Below, one piece after another: positions 43,471-50,908 of a stretch of DNA of 50,908 nucleotides. The first letter of the stretch is position 1, and each line of letters opens with the position of its first letter. Under the pieces are notes generated by a model. That model was not told where the DNA came from. It saw only the letters and a program-made list of their open reading frames with translations, and searched no databases. This DNA comes from CAMLDH01 sp966250375 (GTDB lineage Bacteria; Pseudomonadota; Gammaproteobacteria; Burkholderiales; Burkholderiaceae_D), in the NCBI GenBank assembly GCA_966250375.1, contig CBINHE010000020.1:1-50908 (forward strand), given 5' to 3'. Both the position numbers and the translations under genes were made by a program.

Positions 43471-44574
43471 ATGGAATTCATCGACCTTCAGACGCAATAT
43501 CATGCATTGCGTGACACGATCAATACCCGCATCCAGACCGTCCTCGACCATGGACAGTACATCATGGGGCCGGAAGTCAAGGAGCTGGAAGACAGACTCA
43601 CCGCCTATACCGGCGCGAAGCATTGCATCACGGTCGCCTCCGGTACGGAAGCGCTATTGATTTCACTCATGGCGCTCGGTATCCAGCCGGGAGACGAGAT
43701 CATCACGACGCCATTTTCCTTCATCGCCACGGCGGAAGTGATCGTGCTGCTGGGCGCAAAGCCGGTCTTTGTCGATGTAGAGCCTGACACATGCAACATC
43801 AATGCCGGCTTGATCGAAGAAAGAATCACCTCCATGACCAAAGCCATCATGGTGGTGTCGCTTTACGGGCAACCCCCCGACATGGATGAGATCAACGCTG
43901 TCGCGCTCAAACACGATTTGCCAGTGATCGAGGATGCCGCACAGAGTTTCGGCGCCAGCTATAAAGAAAAAAAGAGCGGCAATCTCTCGACCATCGGTTG
44001 CACCAGTTTTTTTCCGAGCAAGCCATTGGGCTGCTATGGCGACGGCGGGGCCATCTTCACCAATGACGATGCCATCGCACAGGCTTGCCGCGAAATTCGG
44101 GTTCACGGCCAGAGCAAGCGTTACTGGCACACCCGTGTAGGAGTTGGCGGCCGGATGGATACATTGCAATGCGCAATTGTGCTGGCAAAACTGGAGCGAT
44201 TTGACTGGGAAGTGCAACAGCGCCTGGAAATCGGCCGGAAATACAATATGCTGCTGGATGAGCGCGGTATCCAGCGAGTGCAACAGCGTCCCGACCGCAC
44301 CAGCGTTTTTGCACAATTTACCGTTTTTGTAGACAGGCGCGATCAGGTGCAAGACAAGCTCAAGCAGGAAGGCGTTCCCACCGCCGTGCATTATCCCTTC
44401 CCTTTGAACCGGCAGCCCGCCTACAAGTATTTGAGCGACCCTGACTGGACGCCTGTATCCAACAGTGTGTCTCGCACGGTAATGAGCTTGCCGATGGGCG
44501 CCGACTTGAGCCCTTCCGCGCAAGAGCATATTGTGGAAGCCTTGAACCAATGCCAATTCAAGGATGTGAATTGA
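43471..44574 (+). CDS. wbpE: UDP-2-acetamido-2-deoxy-3-ketoglucuronate aminotransferase WbpE
   Basis: 367 residues of the DegT/DnrJ/EryC1 family, ATG with AAGGAA. The PLP site is visible: ASGTEALLISLMAL (phosphate loop), Asp155 in VIEDAAQSFGA, and the Schiff-base Lys184 in SFFPSKPLGCYGDGGA. The C-terminal part has GVGGRMDTLQCAIVLAKLE and the final aldolase-like segment YPFPLNRQPAYKYL. It puts an amino group on C3 of the WbpB product. Its end overlaps the next glycosyltransferase gene. Confidence 0.92.
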   Translation: MEFIDLQTQYHALRDTINTRIQTVLDHGQYIMGPEVKELEDRLTAYTGAKHCITVASGTEALLISLMALGIQPGDEIITTPFSFIATAEVIVLLGAKPVFVDVEPDTCNINAGLIEERITSMTKAIMVVSLYGQPPDMDEINAVALKHDLPVIEDAAQSFGASYKEKKSGNLSTIGCTSFFPSKPLGCYGDGGAIFTNDDAIAQACREIRVHGQSKRYWHTRVGVGGRMDTLQCAIVLAKLERFDWEVQQRLEIGRKYNMLLDERGIQRVQQRPDRTSVFAQFTVFVDRRDQVQDKLKQEGVPTAVHYPFPLNRQPAYKYLSDPDWTPVSNSVSRTVMSLPMGADLSPSAQEHIVEALNQCQFKDVN

Positions 44575-45803
44575 ACATCCTGCTCATCAACCACTACGCC
44601 GGTTCGCCTTGGCATGGCATGGAATATCGTCCCTACTATCTGGCGCGGGAATGGGTACGCTTGGGGCACAAAGTAAAGATTGTGGCCTCTGCGCAATCGC
44701 ATGTTCGCGCGCAACAACCGCAACTTCGAGGCCAGAGCCGCCTGGACGAAATAATCGACGGCATCCAATACACGTGGTTCGACACGCCTGCCTATGCCGG
44801 CAACGGCCTCGGAAGGGTGAGCAATATGGCCGCCTTCGTCATCCGCTTGTACCGCGAGGGCAGGAGGCTTGCGCAATACTTTAAACCCGATCTCGTCATT
44901 GCTTCCAGCACCTACCCGATGGACATTTGGCCGGCGCATCGCATCGCAAAAATGGCTAAATGCAGACTGGTATTCGAGGTGCATGATCTCTGGCCCATCT
45001 CGCCAATGGAGCTGGGCGGCATGTCGAGGTGGCATCCATTCATCATGCTGGTGCAGGCAGCGGAAGACTACGCGTACCGCCATGCGGATGCGGTGGTGTC
45101 GATGCTTCCGAAGGTGCGCGAATACATGGAATCGCGCGGAATGGCACCGCATAAATTGCATATCGTGCCGAACGGAATCGACCCGGCGGAATGGCTTGAA
45201 AATCATCCGGCTTTGAATGGGGCAGCGCTGAAAACACTCTCCGAACTGCACGCGCAAGGATGGTCGATTGTTGGTCATGCGGGTGCGCAGGGCGTATCGA
45301 ATGCGCTCGATATTTTTCTGGATGCGGCAAAACTGATGGAAGGTGAAAAGGTCGCTTTCGTGCTGGTGGGTGGCGGATCGGCAAGGGGCGGTTTGCAGCA
45401 GCAGGCGCAGACGGAAGGTTTGAAGAACGTCTGGTTTGTCGACCCGGTAAAGAAAGAGCAGATTCCAGCGTTGCTGCAGTGGTTTGATGTGGCATACATC
45501 GGTGTGCGGCGCAAGCCATTGTATCGGTTCGGGATAGCGCCCAACAAGCTTATGGATTACATGATGGCTGGCCGACCAGTCGTGATGGCGATCGAATCGG
45601 GAAACGATCCGGTCGCTGAGGCGGACTGCGGTTTGACCGTCAAGCCGGGAGATCCGCATTCGGTTGCGCAGGGAATTCGACGCTTGCTGGCCCTGAGCGA
45701 AGACGAGCGTAAAGCGATGGCGTGCAGAGGCAGGAAATTTGTGTTGGAAAACCATACCTATTCTGTGCTGGGAAAGCGCTTTCTGGAGGTGTGCAAGCAT
45801 TGA
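44550..45803 (+). CDS. GT4 glycosyltransferase (WbuB-like)
   Basis: 417 residues from the ATG at 44550, which lies inside wbpE. The TTG at 44571, on the wbpE stop codon, would give LNILLINHYAGSP as the start and is equally plausible. GT-B/GT4 features include the N-terminal INHYAGSPWHGMEYRPYYLA, DLWPISPMELGGM in the middle, VPNGID before the donor domain, GHAGAQGVSNAL, and a terminal segment FGIAPNKLMDYMMAGRPVV in the position of the EX7E motif. It should add a sugar, possibly the diacetamido uronic acid, to the growing lipid-linked repeat unit at the inner face of the membrane. Confidence 0.85.
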   Translation: MPIQGCELNILLINHYAGSPWHGMEYRPYYLAREWVRLGHKVKIVASAQSHVRAQQPQLRGQSRLDEIIDGIQYTWFDTPAYAGNGLGRVSNMAAFVIRLYREGRRLAQYFKPDLVIASSTYPMDIWPAHRIAKMAKCRLVFEVHDLWPISPMELGGMSRWHPFIMLVQAAEDYAYRHADAVVSMLPKVREYMESRGMAPHKLHIVPNGIDPAEWLENHPALNGAALKTLSELHAQGWSIVGHAGAQGVSNALDIFLDAAKLMEGEKVAFVLVGGGSARGGLQQQAQTEGLKNVWFVDPVKKEQIPALLQWFDVAYIGVRRKPLYRFGIAPNKLMDYMMAGRPVVMAIESGNDPVAEADCGLTVKPGDPHSVAQGIRRLLALSEDERKAMACRGRKFVLENHTYSVLGKRFLEVCKH

Positions 45804-45811
45804 AACCAGGC

Positions 45812-45901
45812 AGGTAGACAAAATTTTTTGACGTATTGCCAGGCTGTGATGCGGAGCGCGGTTTTGCTCCCTTCTCCCGCCTGCGGGAGAAGGGAGCAAA
45901 A
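45812..45901. repeat. R6-type flank plus perfect 19-bp hairpin
   Basis: Begins with TAGACAAAATTTTTTGAC and TGCCAGGCTGTG, similar to the outer arm at 36961. It ends with a perfect inverted repeat: 45862-45880 (TTTTGCTCCCTTCTCCCGC) pairs with 45883-45901 across a two-base loop. No T run follows, so it is not a typical terminator. It is located in the operon between the glycosyltransferase and the aminotransferase. Confidence 0.75.
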
Positions 45902-45952
45902 CATGGTGCCGATTATCGTCACTCAAATGGTAAGAGCCATGTAGAGGTAATC

Positions 45953-47125
45953 GTGGAAACGAACAATGAACAGAAATTCCTGCCTTTTGCTATCCCGGAA
46001 ATAGGCGAGGAAGAAATCCAGGAAGTCATGGAATGCCTGCGTTCCGGCTGGGTGACGACTGGACCGAAAACCAGGCAATTCGAAGAGGAATTCGCTGCAT
46101 ACATGGGTGACGGTGGCGAGGCGATTTCGGTCAATTCCGCAACCGCCGGTTTGCATTTGGCACTGGAAGCGCTGGGCATCGGTCCCGGCGACGAGGTGAT
46201 TGTTCCCACCTTGACCTTCACCGCAACCGCGGAAGTGGTGCGTTATCTCGGTGCCGATCCCGTGTTCGTTGATGTCGATCCGGTGACATTGAATATCGAT
46301 GTGGCTGCAATCCGGGCAGCGCTCACGCCGCGCACCAGAGCAATCATTCCTGTGCATTACGCCGGTCTGGCGTGCGATATGGACGCGATCCTGGATCTGG
46401 CGCGAGCACACGGATTGAAGGTGGTGGAGGATGCCGCGCATGCCTTCCCTACTTGCTACAAGGGCAGGTTGATCGGCACCTTGGCGAGTGACGTGGCGGT
46501 ATTCAGTTTTTATGCAAACAAGACCATGACCACCGGCGAAGGCGGCATGGTGGTCACGCATGACGCCGCTCTTGCCAGCCGCATCAGGATGATGCGGCTC
46601 CATGGCATCAACCGCGATGCATTCGATCGTTATGTATCCAAAACGCCGTCATGGTTTTATGAGGTGGTGGCACCGGGATTCAAATACAACCTGACCGATA
46701 TTGCATCGGCATTGGGCATTCAGCAATTGCGAAAAATCGATCGCTTCCTGCAACGCAGGCAAGTGCTTGCACACGCCTATGTCGAGGGCCTGAACGGTTT
46801 GCCCCTGTGCCTGCCGGTGGATGCCGACGCTGGTGGAGGAGGGCAGCATGCGTGGCATTTGTACGTGGTGCGCTTGACTGACAAGGCACGTATCGGCCGC
46901 GATGAATTGATTCAGCAGCTGTCCGACTACGGCATCGGCACCAGCGTACATTTTATTCCGCTGCACCGTCATCCCTATTGGCGCAACACCTATCGCCTGA
47001 AACCGGAACAGTTTCCCGAGGCAGATGCAGCTTACCGATCAATGCTGACGCTGCCGCTGTATACAAAAATGACCGATGCCGATCAACAGCGGGTCGTTGC
47101 AGCGCTGCGTGGATTGTTATGCTGA
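45953..47125 (+). CDS. DegT/DnrJ/EryC1 sugar aminotransferase
   Basis: 390 residues from the GTG at 45953, which has a good AGAGG ribosome site. The longer in-frame extension reads through the hairpin repeat and is not protein-like. PLP motifs are VNSATAGLHLALEALGIGPG, VVEDAAHAFPT with the aspartate, and FSFYANKTMTTGEGGMVVT with the Schiff-base lysine. The family forms 4-amino sugars from 4-keto precursors. Its position after a WbpM-like dehydratase suggests the WbpM product as substrate, giving a second amino sugar. The 3' end overlaps the sugar-phosphate transferase by 7 bases. Confidence 0.9.
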   Translation: METNNEQKFLPFAIPEIGEEEIQEVMECLRSGWVTTGPKTRQFEEEFAAYMGDGGEAISVNSATAGLHLALEALGIGPGDEVIVPTLTFTATAEVVRYLGADPVFVDVDPVTLNIDVAAIRAALTPRTRAIIPVHYAGLACDMDAILDLARAHGLKVVEDAAHAFPTCYKGRLIGTLASDVAVFSFYANKTMTTGEGGMVVTHDAALASRIRMMRLHGINRDAFDRYVSKTPSWFYEVVAPGFKYNLTDIASALGIQQLRKIDRFLQRRQVLAHAYVEGLNGLPLCLPVDADAGGGGQHAWHLYVVRLTDKARIGRDELIQQLSDYGIGTSVHFIPLHRHPYWRNTYRLKPEQFPEADAAYRSMLTLPLYTKMTDADQQRVVAALRGLLC

Positions 47126-47712
47126 TCAAGAGAGCATTCGATTTGACGGCGGCACTGCTTGGCCTGGTTTTTCTGGCGCCGCTGTTTGTCGTCGTAGCGT
47201 GCTGGATCAAGTTCGATTCACCCGGGCCGGTGTTTTTCCAGCAGCAGCGTATCGGACGACAGAGCGTGCCGTTCAGCATTTTCAAGTTTCGCACGATGCT
47301 GGCCGACACGGAATCAAAAGGTCAGATCACGGTAGGGAACGATGCGCGCGTTACCCGTGCCGGGAATTTTCTGCGGCGGTACAAAATCGATGAATTGCCG
47401 CAATTGATCAATGTTGTGCTCGGCGAGATGAGCCTGGTCGGCCCGCGCCCGGAGGTGCCGCGTTACGTCGATTATTATCCAGAGGATGTCCGCAAAATCG
47501 TGCTATCTGTTTTGCCCGGCATTACAGACTGGGCCTCAATCGAATACAAGAATGAGAGCAATCTTCTCGCCGGCGCGCGTAATTCGGAACGTGCTTACAT
47601 TGACGTTATCTTGCCTGTCAAGCTTGAGTATTACGTGCGCTATGTCAGGGAGCGCAGCTTTTTGGTTGACTTGCGAATCATAGGTGCAACGTTGTTGGCG
47701 ATAGTGCGTTAA
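47119..47712 (+). CDS. Initiating sugar-phosphate transferase (PglC/WcaJ C-terminal type)
   Basis: 197 residues from the ATG at 47119. It is the short, PglC-like form of the bacterial sugar transferase family. One re-entrant membrane helix (LTAALLGLVFLAPLFVVVA) is followed by IGRQSVPFSIFKFRTMLAD with the invariant FKFRTM, DELPQLINVVLGEMSLVGPR with the Asp/Glu-containing catalytic region and GPRPEVPRYV. It moves a sugar-phosphate from UDP-sugar to undecaprenyl phosphate, starting repeat-unit assembly. The coupled aminotransferase gene upstream probably makes its sugar. Confidence 0.92.
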   Translation: MLIKRAFDLTAALLGLVFLAPLFVVVACWIKFDSPGPVFFQQQRIGRQSVPFSIFKFRTMLADTESKGQITVGNDARVTRAGNFLRRYKIDELPQLINVVLGEMSLVGPRPEVPRYVDYYPEDVRKIVLSVLPGITDWASIEYKNESNLLAGARNSERAYIDVILPVKLEYYVRYVRERSFLVDLRIIGATLLAIVR

Positions 47713-47753
47713 CTTCGATGTTACTGCGCCTTGTGAGGAATCAAAAAGCCAAA

Positions 47754-47769
47754 ATGCGCTACGGCGCAT
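47754..47769. terminator. Short hairpin after the sugar-phosphate transferase gene
   Basis: ATGCGC-TACG-GCGCAT, a 6-bp stem, preceded by AAAA and followed by GATCGTTTTG. It could be a weak terminator or a processing site within the operon, since the next gene starts 28 bases later on the same strand. Confidence 0.3.
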
Positions 47770-47797
47770 GATCGTTTTGTAGGCCATTGGAGGAATC

Positions 47798-48427
47798 ATG
47801 AGCAAACTAATTCTGGTTTTGGCGCCTCATACTGATGATGGAGAATTCGGCTGCGGCGGAACAATCGCCAAGTATATTCGTGAAGGCTGGCGGGCAGTAT
47901 ATGTTGCCTTTTCAGCCGCCGAGCAATCCGTTCTTCCCGATTTGCCACGCGATATTCTCAGGAAGGAAGTGCGATTGGCAACGGCTGTTCTGGGAATCGA
48001 AGCCGATGATTGCATCGTTCTTGATTTCGAAGTAAGAAAATTCCCGGAGCAAAGGCAGAAAATTCTGGAAAAGATGGTGAAATTGAGCGCGGACTTGCAT
48101 CCTGATCTGGTGTTCCTGCCGAGTCCGCACGATACCCATCAGGATCATCAGGTTATCGCGCATGAGGGTTTTCGTGCATTCAAAAAAACCACCATGCTCG
48201 GTTACGAAGTCGCCTGGAATAATCTGGATTTCCGCACCAGCTGTTTCACGCATTTGAGCGAGCAGGATCTGAGCAAGAAAGTGGCAGCGCTGTCGTGCTA
48301 CGAATCGCAGGCAGGTCGTATGTACGCACGTGAGGAAGCCGTGAAAAGCCAGGCGGTTTTCAGAGGGACACAAATCGGAACCAAATACGCCGAAGCGTTC
48401 GAGGTCATCAGATGGATCATCGGTTGA
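47798..48427 (+). CDS. PIG-L family deacetylase
   Basis: 209 residues, ATG with GGAGG. The N-terminal metal-binding motif is LAPHTDDGEFGCGGTI (P-H-x-D-D), and a second motif PSPHDTHQDHQVIA supplies the third ligand. These zinc enzymes deacetylate N-acetylated sugars or similar amides. In this locus it may trim an N-acetyl group of a nucleotide sugar or lipid-linked intermediate. It is cytosolic, with no signal sequence. Confidence 0.88.
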   Translation: MSKLILVLAPHTDDGEFGCGGTIAKYIREGWRAVYVAFSAAEQSVLPDLPRDILRKEVRLATAVLGIEADDCIVLDFEVRKFPEQRQKILEKMVKLSADLHPDLVFLPSPHDTHQDHQVIAHEGFRAFKKTTMLGYEVAWNNLDFRTSCFTHLSEQDLSKKVAALSCYESQAGRMYAREEAVKSQAVFRGTQIGTKYAEAFEVIRWIIG

Positions 48428-48502
48428 AACGTCCGGTTTCCGCTGCATCACTCCCGGCCCTGGCTCAATGAACGCACCAGCCTCACTGCATGGCACGCGC
48501 CA

Positions 48503-49951
48503 TTGAAACAGATCATGTCGATCATCAGCGGCGCATTGCCAAAGAACCGCTTTGTGCGCGGTGTCGCTGTACTCGTCAGCGGCACTGTCGGCGCGCAAGC
48601 CCTCATGGTGCTGGCAGCACCTCTTCTGACGCGCCTTTATACGCCGCAAGATTTTGGTTTGCTGGCGGTGTTTGTCGGCTTGCTATCGATTGTCGCCGTG
48701 ACCGCAAGTCTGCGTTACGAGCTGGCGATCCCGTTGCCGAGTGACGAGCGTGAAGCGGCGGCCTTGCTTGTATTGAGTCTATCGTCGGTACTTGTCGTCG
48801 CCGCACTCAGTGCCATCCCTGTTTTTTTCTATCGAAACGCGATTGCCGGGCTGCTCAATACGCCTGCGCTTGCCGATTATCTGGACCTTGTGCCGCTTGG
48901 CACGCTGTTTGTCGGTGCGTTCAATGTACTGAACGTCTGGGCTATCCGAGTGAAGGCATTCACGCCGCTTGCGAAAACAAAATTCAGCCAATCGGTGGCT
49001 GCCGTCGGTATTCAAGTGGGGGGCGCATCGCTGGGGCCGGTTGCATTGTTGCTTGGGCAAGTCGCCGGGCAGGCCGCCGGATCGCTCTCTCTCGGTCTGC
49101 GCGTGTTGCGCCAGCAATGGGGCGCGATCGTCAGTGTCAGACTATCTGACATTGCGCTTGTCGCCCGGCGCTACAAAAGGTTTCCGCTGTTCTCAACCTG
49201 GAGCGCTCTTTTCAATACCGCCGGCATGCAACTGCCGCCGTTGCTATTTGCCGCGTTGTTCAGCCCGGCAGCGGCCGGGATGTATGCGTTGGCCAACCGC
49301 GTGCTGGCGGCGCCCATGCAAATCCTGGGGCAGGCAATCGCCAGCGTGTTCTTCTCCGGTGCGGCACAAGCCCATCGGGAGGGCGGGCTGGGATTGTTGG
49401 TAGCGAACATTCACAGACGCCTGGCGCACATCGCGATGCCGCCGATATGCATCCTGTTGATTGGCGGGCCGGAAATTTTCAGTCGTGTTTTCGGCACTGA
49501 ATGGCGAGAGGCCGGCATCTTTGCACAATGGCTTGCGCCGTGGTTGTACCTCGTATTCATCACTTCCCCGCTTTCGCCATTATTTGACGTGCTCAGCAAA
49601 CAGGATGTCGAAATGGCATTCGAAATCGCCTCGTTGATTATTCGCGTGGCGGCCATTGTTGCGGGAGCGTGGATCGGCGATGTCATGACAGCGGTGGTCT
49701 TCATCTCGATTGGCAGCATTGCTTGCCGGCTGGCCAACATGGTCTGGCTTCTCCGGGCGTCCGGCAATGGATGGGGCGAAATCTGGCGTCCTACGCTCAG
49801 TGCGCTTGCATGGGGCGTGATTCTGGTGTCGCCCATTATCCTGAGCGCACTATGGGAGGTTGATCGGCTACTCTGGTTTTCCGCACTTGCCATGACTGCC
49901 GTACTGATTTCAGCTCGCTACGTTTACCTCATGAAAGATGCCTGGCTATGA
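48503..49951 (+). CDS. Wzx-type polysaccharide flippase
   Basis: 482 residues from a TTG at 48503. The ATG at 48515 (MSIISGALPKN) is the more conventional start. There are about 12-14 hydrophobic helices throughout. The N terminus VRGVAVLVSGTVGAQALMVL is followed by LTRLYTPQDFGLLAVFVGLL, the usual opening of the PST/MATE-like oligosaccharide flippase family. It should move the undecaprenyl-linked repeat unit across the inner membrane. The last codons overlap the start of the next gene (ATGA), so they are translated together. No wzy polymerase is seen in the window. Confidence 0.88.
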   Translation: MKQIMSIISGALPKNRFVRGVAVLVSGTVGAQALMVLAAPLLTRLYTPQDFGLLAVFVGLLSIVAVTASLRYELAIPLPSDEREAAALLVLSLSSVLVVAALSAIPVFFYRNAIAGLLNTPALADYLDLVPLGTLFVGAFNVLNVWAIRVKAFTPLAKTKFSQSVAAVGIQVGGASLGPVALLLGQVAGQAAGSLSLGLRVLRQQWGAIVSVRLSDIALVARRYKRFPLFSTWSALFNTAGMQLPPLLFAALFSPAAAGMYALANRVLAAPMQILGQAIASVFFSGAAQAHREGGLGLLVANIHRRLAHIAMPPICILLIGGPEIFSRVFGTEWREAGIFAQWLAPWLYLVFITSPLSPLFDVLSKQDVEMAFEIASLIIRVAAIVAGAWIGDVMTAVVFISIGSIACRLANMVWLLRASGNGWGEIWRPTLSALAWGVILVSPIILSALWEVDRLLWFSALAMTAVLISARYVYLMKDAWL

Positions 49952-50908
49952 CGATGAGTGCAAAGGAAATTTATCGGGAGTTTTCAAGGAACGAACCATC
50001 CCTTCCGATTTTCTCCCGGGATTGGTGGCTCGATGCCGCGATAGGCCCCGATGCCTGGAATGCTGTTCTGGTACAGCGAGGCGAACAGGTGACCGCTGCA
50101 ATGCCTTATGTCTTGCGCAAGCGCTATGGAATGACGGTGCTCGGCCAGCCGGCGTTGACGCCGAGACTTGGACCGTGGTTGCGACCAAGCGATGCGAATT
50201 CCGCGAAAAGGCTGACCGACGAAAAAGACTTGATGCAAGCGCTGATCGATCAACTGCCTGACTTTGATTATTTCAATCAGAACTGGCATTACGGATACAC
50301 GAACTGGCTGCCGTTTTCCTGGAACGGCTTTCAACAAACAACCTACTATACGTACGTGACGATGGAACTCGGCGACACGGAAAAGGTTTGGTCCCGGCTC
50401 CAGCAGAATATCCGCGGACATTGCAAAAAGGCGTCAAGCAGATTCAATTTGACCGTTCGCGATGACCTGTCATTTGATGATTTCCTGACGTTGAATCGGA
50501 TGACGTACCAACGTCAGGGAATGGAGATGCCATACGCCGAGTCGATGGTTCGTCGGCTGGATGAAGCCTGTGCGAAACACAATTGCCGAAAGTTCTTCAT
50601 CGCGATCGATCCTGAGGGACGGCACCACGCAGGCTCCTATATCGTGTGGGATGAAAACAGCGCGTATGGCGTCATGAATGGCGCCAACCCGGCCTTGCGC
50701 AACAGTCAAGCTACCAGTCTCTGCTTTTGGGAAGCCATCAAGTATTCCTCGCAAGTATCGGATCGATTCGATTTCGGAGGGTCGATGATGGAACCTGTCG
50801 AACGGTTTTTTCGCGCATTTGGAACGACGCAAATCCCGTACTTCAATATCAGTAAAACGCCTTCCAGGCTGCTGCGAATGCGGCAAGGTTTGCTGTCGGT
50901 GATGAGGG
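49948..50908 (+). CDS. GNAT-fold (FemAB-like) acyltransferase, cut by the window end
   Basis: The ATG at 49948 overlaps the flippase stop. 320 codons are visible with no stop. The protein starts MTMSAKEIYREFSRNEPSLP. A first half with WWLDAAIGPDAWNAVLV and LGQPALTPRLGPWLRP is followed by LQQNIRGHCKKASSRFNLTV and the acetyltransferase core HHAGSYIVWDENSAYGVMNG, with FDFGGSMMEPVERFFRAFG near the end. It resembles the FemAB/Acetyltransf_6 type and probably modifies the polysaccharide or its lipid carrier. The 3' end is beyond 50908. Confidence 0.75.
   Translation, partial: MTMSAKEIYREFSRNEPSLPIFSRDWWLDAAIGPDAWNAVLVQRGEQVTAAMPYVLRKRYGMTVLGQPALTPRLGPWLRPSDANSAKRLTDEKDLMQALIDQLPDFDYFNQNWHYGYTNWLPFSWNGFQQTTYYTYVTMELGDTEKVWSRLQQNIRGHCKKASSRFNLTVRDDLSFDDFLTLNRMTYQRQGMEMPYAESMVRRLDEACAKHNCRKFFIAIDPEGRHHAGSYIVWDENSAYGVMNGANPALRNSQATSLCFWEAIKYSSQVSDRFDFGGSMMEPVERFFRAFGTTQIPYFNISKTPSRLLRMRQGLLSVMR

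Noticed and set aside
45836..45952. N-terminal extension of the second aminotransferase
   Set aside because: Reads through a perfect hairpin repeat. The GTG at 45953 has a proper ribosome site and a family-like beginning.
1..50908. tRNA, rRNA, CRISPR arrays, phage structural genes and type III secretion structural genes
   Set aside because: None recognised on either strand when reading through the window.

Overview
The window looks like a chromosomal segment of a betaproteobacterium, most likely a member of the Oxalobacteraceae (Herbaspirillum and relatives). This is inferred from the character of the housekeeping proteins (DnaK, SmpB, class I PHA synthase, a VRR-NUC/helicase pair) and from HrpL-type promoters in front of effector-like genes. 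It is not proven here. Intergenic space is unusually full of palindromic and inverted-repeat elements, often nested in one another.

Layout. 1-7050: a palindromic repeat, a Mut7-C RNase-like protein, a glycosyltransferase overlapping a DUF2334 deacetylase-like gene, a serC pseudogene with an internal deletion, an orphan dnaK, smpB and a small membrane protein. 7165-15761: an accessory island with an IS66 remnant, a frameshifted papain-like cysteine protease resembling a type III effector, and two tandem ~900-residue paralogues (A and B). Each paralogue is preceded by a full match to the HrpL promoter (GGAACC-N16-CCACNNA). 16017-24196: a VRR-NUC nuclease overlapping a Cas4-like/XPD-like helicase, several hypothetical proteins, dense repeats and a spermidine-synthase-like protein. 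24757-26460: phaC.

26550-29114 is the most remarkable gene. It encodes an 854-residue protein with six 40-residue repeats that match the TAL-effector repeat pattern, including the two-residue variable position (ND, NG, NH, NN, ND, KG). A lysine/arginine-rich NLS-like stretch follows, then a C-terminal region resembling a SET methyltransferase domain. A DNA-reading array joined to a possible histone/protein methyltransferase in one secreted-effector-like protein would be a new architecture.

29787-37839: a VOC protein with a YafY/WYL regulator, an IS630-like remnant, then a group of surface or secondary-metabolite type genes (FAD oxidoreductase, ATP-grasp enzyme, GNAT protein, WbqC-like protein) and a PAP2-like membrane protein. 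38211-50908: a polysaccharide locus. WbpM-, WbpA-, WbpB-, WbpD- and WbpE-like enzymes should make UDP-2,3-diacetamido-2,3-dideoxy-glucuronic acid. They are followed by a glycosyltransferase, a second sugar aminotransferase, an initiating sugar-phosphate transferase, a PIG-L deacetylase, a Wzx-type flippase and a GNAT protein cut off by the window end.

No type III secretion structural genes, tRNA, rRNA or CRISPR array were seen. All family assignments come from reading the translated sequence. No database search was possible.
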